Positions 45,443 through 46,243 of a stretch of 46,243 bases of DNA are shown piece after piece. A model generated the notes under the pieces. It had not been told where the DNA came from and made no database searches. It was given only the letters and a program-made list of their open reading frames with translations. Position 1 is the first letter of the stretch; each line of letters begins with the position of its first letter. The DNA lies in assembly GCA_021780815.1 (NCBI GenBank), contig JAJXYC010000014.1:1-46243 (forward strand). The letters are read 5' to 3'. This stretch comes from Bacteroidota bacterium (lineage in GTDB: Bacteria > Bacteroidota > Ignavibacteria > Kapaibacteriales > UBA2268). The position numbers and the translations under genes are program-made.

Positions 45443-46063
45443 TTAAAAGCTACAAGTACCCCAAACAAAACAGTCAGAAGTCCAACCATCCGGAATTTCA
45501 TTTGGAATTGGTGGTATTTCTAACCAAGGACAGTCAGCTCCTGGTTCAATAAATGAATTATCAAAAAGATAGTTTAATATAGCCTCGCCATTTTCATTAA
45601 ATGTTACACAAACCTTATACATTTTGTGGCAAACAGCTGTACTTTCACAAGATATTAGATGAAACATTGCATTTGGTACATCATTAACTAATTTTTTGCA
45701 TTCTACAGAACTAATTTCAGCAACATGAATCTGCCAACCTGGGTCAGAGCAAGGCTTTAAACAACCAGAAACCTGCATTAACCTTTTTAGAATATTTTGA
45801 TGTGCAACACTATCAAACTTATATCTATAGTACAACACTGAATCTAAACAATTATTAGGTATATCGTATTCTACAATCTTAATATCAAAACCCACTCCAA
45901 TTGCAGCACATAAATAACAAAATTTAACATTTATTGTACAATCATTGTATGTTACAGATACATTATCTTCAGAATAACCTAATGGACATGAGTTTGCATT
46001 GTCAGTAGTTAAAAATAAAACTATTAAAGATATAATTACTATATATATTCTATATATTTTCAT
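45443..46063 (-). CDS. Cysteine-rich secreted protein of unknown function
   Basis: 206 residues. Signal peptide about 1-25 (IYIVIISLIVLFLTT...), then a mature part with 14 cysteines, an even number fitting seven disulphides. Pairs include NDCTINVKFCYLC, GCLKPC and SDCFVWGTC. The Cys in NSCPLGY lies just after the leader but the preceding NANS is a poor lipobox. The tail is Pro-rich (PWLEIPPIPNEIPDGW). AAGG lies upstream of ATG. No T9SS domain. I do not recognise the family. Same strand as the following Asp-box T9SS gene, 88 bases apart with a weak hairpin, so possibly co-transcribed. Confidence 0.8.
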   Translation of the reverse strand: MKIYRIYIVIISLIVLFLTTDNANSCPLGYSEDNVSVTYNDCTINVKFCYLCAAIGVGFDIKIVEYDIPNNCLDSVLYYRYKFDSVAHQNILKRLMQVSGCLKPCSDPGWQIHVAEISSVECKKLVNDVPNAMFHLISCESTAVCHKMYKVCVTFNENGEAILNYLFDNSFIEPGADCPWLEIPPIPNEIPDGWTSDCFVWGTCSF

Positions 46064-46077
46064 TTTATTACCTTAAA

Positions 46078-46243
46078 TTAAATTAAAAAAACATTATTTA
46101 CACCCGATTTATTCATCAGCTCGGGAGCAACCGCTTGTGGTAACAACGCTATTGCAAATATGCTACAAAGCGAAACGGAACTACCACACCTCCCGCAATT
46201 ACTTTGTAGCACCGTCGCAATGAATTTCCACTCGCAGTTGTAT
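46078..46243 (-). other. GC-richer repeat-like segment with open frame at window edge
   Basis: The minus strand is open from the right edge to a TAA for about 54 codons, giving fragments such as CEWKFIATVLQSNCGRCG and FAIALLPQAVAPELM. Composition is near 50% GC against about 30% around it. It contains the inverted repeat TGCTACAAAG (46159-46168) and CTTTGTAGCA (46201-46210). It may be a dispersed repeat whose translation is spurious, or the 3' end of a gene lying further right. Confidence 0.4.

Overview
The window is AT-rich (about 30% GC by eye) and looks like a chromosomal piece from the Bacteroidota / FCB superphylum. Four proteins, plus one gene remnant, end in a type IX secretion (T9SS, Por) type A sorting domain. 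A TAATTTTG element that fits the Bacteroidota -7 box (TAnnTTTG) sits 19-52 bases before several starts. Many genes also have a clear AAGG/GGAG Shine-Dalgarno site, which is uncommon in class Bacteroidia. That combination leans towards an Ignavibacteria / Kapabacteria / Chlorobi-side lineage, but this is inference and the sequence alone does not fix the genus.

Layout. 1-6261 (minus): a small T9SS-sorted, VCBS-like secreted protein is followed 7 bases later by a giant RHS/YD-repeat surface protein of at least 1,799 residues that runs off the left edge. 6262-6874: very AT-rich spacer, a GC-richer coding scrap without an ATG, and tRNA-Phe(GAA). 7.0-13.8 kb: Lon protease, a DUF1207-like outer-membrane barrel, a small secreted protein, a fused formimidoyltransferase-cyclodeaminase and a MenA-like prenyltransferase. 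13.9-21.1 kb (minus): M1 aminopeptidase, YraN, PurF, an aldehyde dehydrogenase and a response regulator with a degenerate HD-GYP domain. 21.2-23.6 kb: a DUF1624 acyltransferase, a DUF3098 membrane protein and Era. 23.6-31.0 kb: a C69 dipeptidase and a T9SS-sorted subtilisin (minus), then a lipoprotein zinc peptidase (plus). 31.3-34.8 kb: class I aldolase FbaB and an Asp-box T9SS protein. 34.8-35.2 kb: tandem intergenic palindromes and a truncated T9SS tail. 35.3-38.7 kb (minus): infC-rpmI-rplT-pheS-rpsF-rplI. 39.0-46.2 kb: SppA, an MFS carrier, another Asp-box T9SS protein, a cysteine-rich secreted protein, and a GC-richer repeat-like edge.

Taken together, this is a housekeeping backbone (translation, purine synthesis, menaquinone, proteolysis) with genes for cell-surface and secreted proteins inserted between. 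Five secreted or envelope peptidases (M1, C69, S8, the HELGH lipoprotein and SppA), plus an MFS carrier that may take up small peptides, fit a protein-degrading lifestyle. The least ordinary parts are the RHS locus beside the tRNA gene, the response regulator with a dead-looking HD-GYP output, the T9SS gene whose signal peptide is complete only from an ATA codon, and the palindrome array fused to a T9SS tail remnant. No CRISPR array, rRNA or intact insertion sequence was seen.
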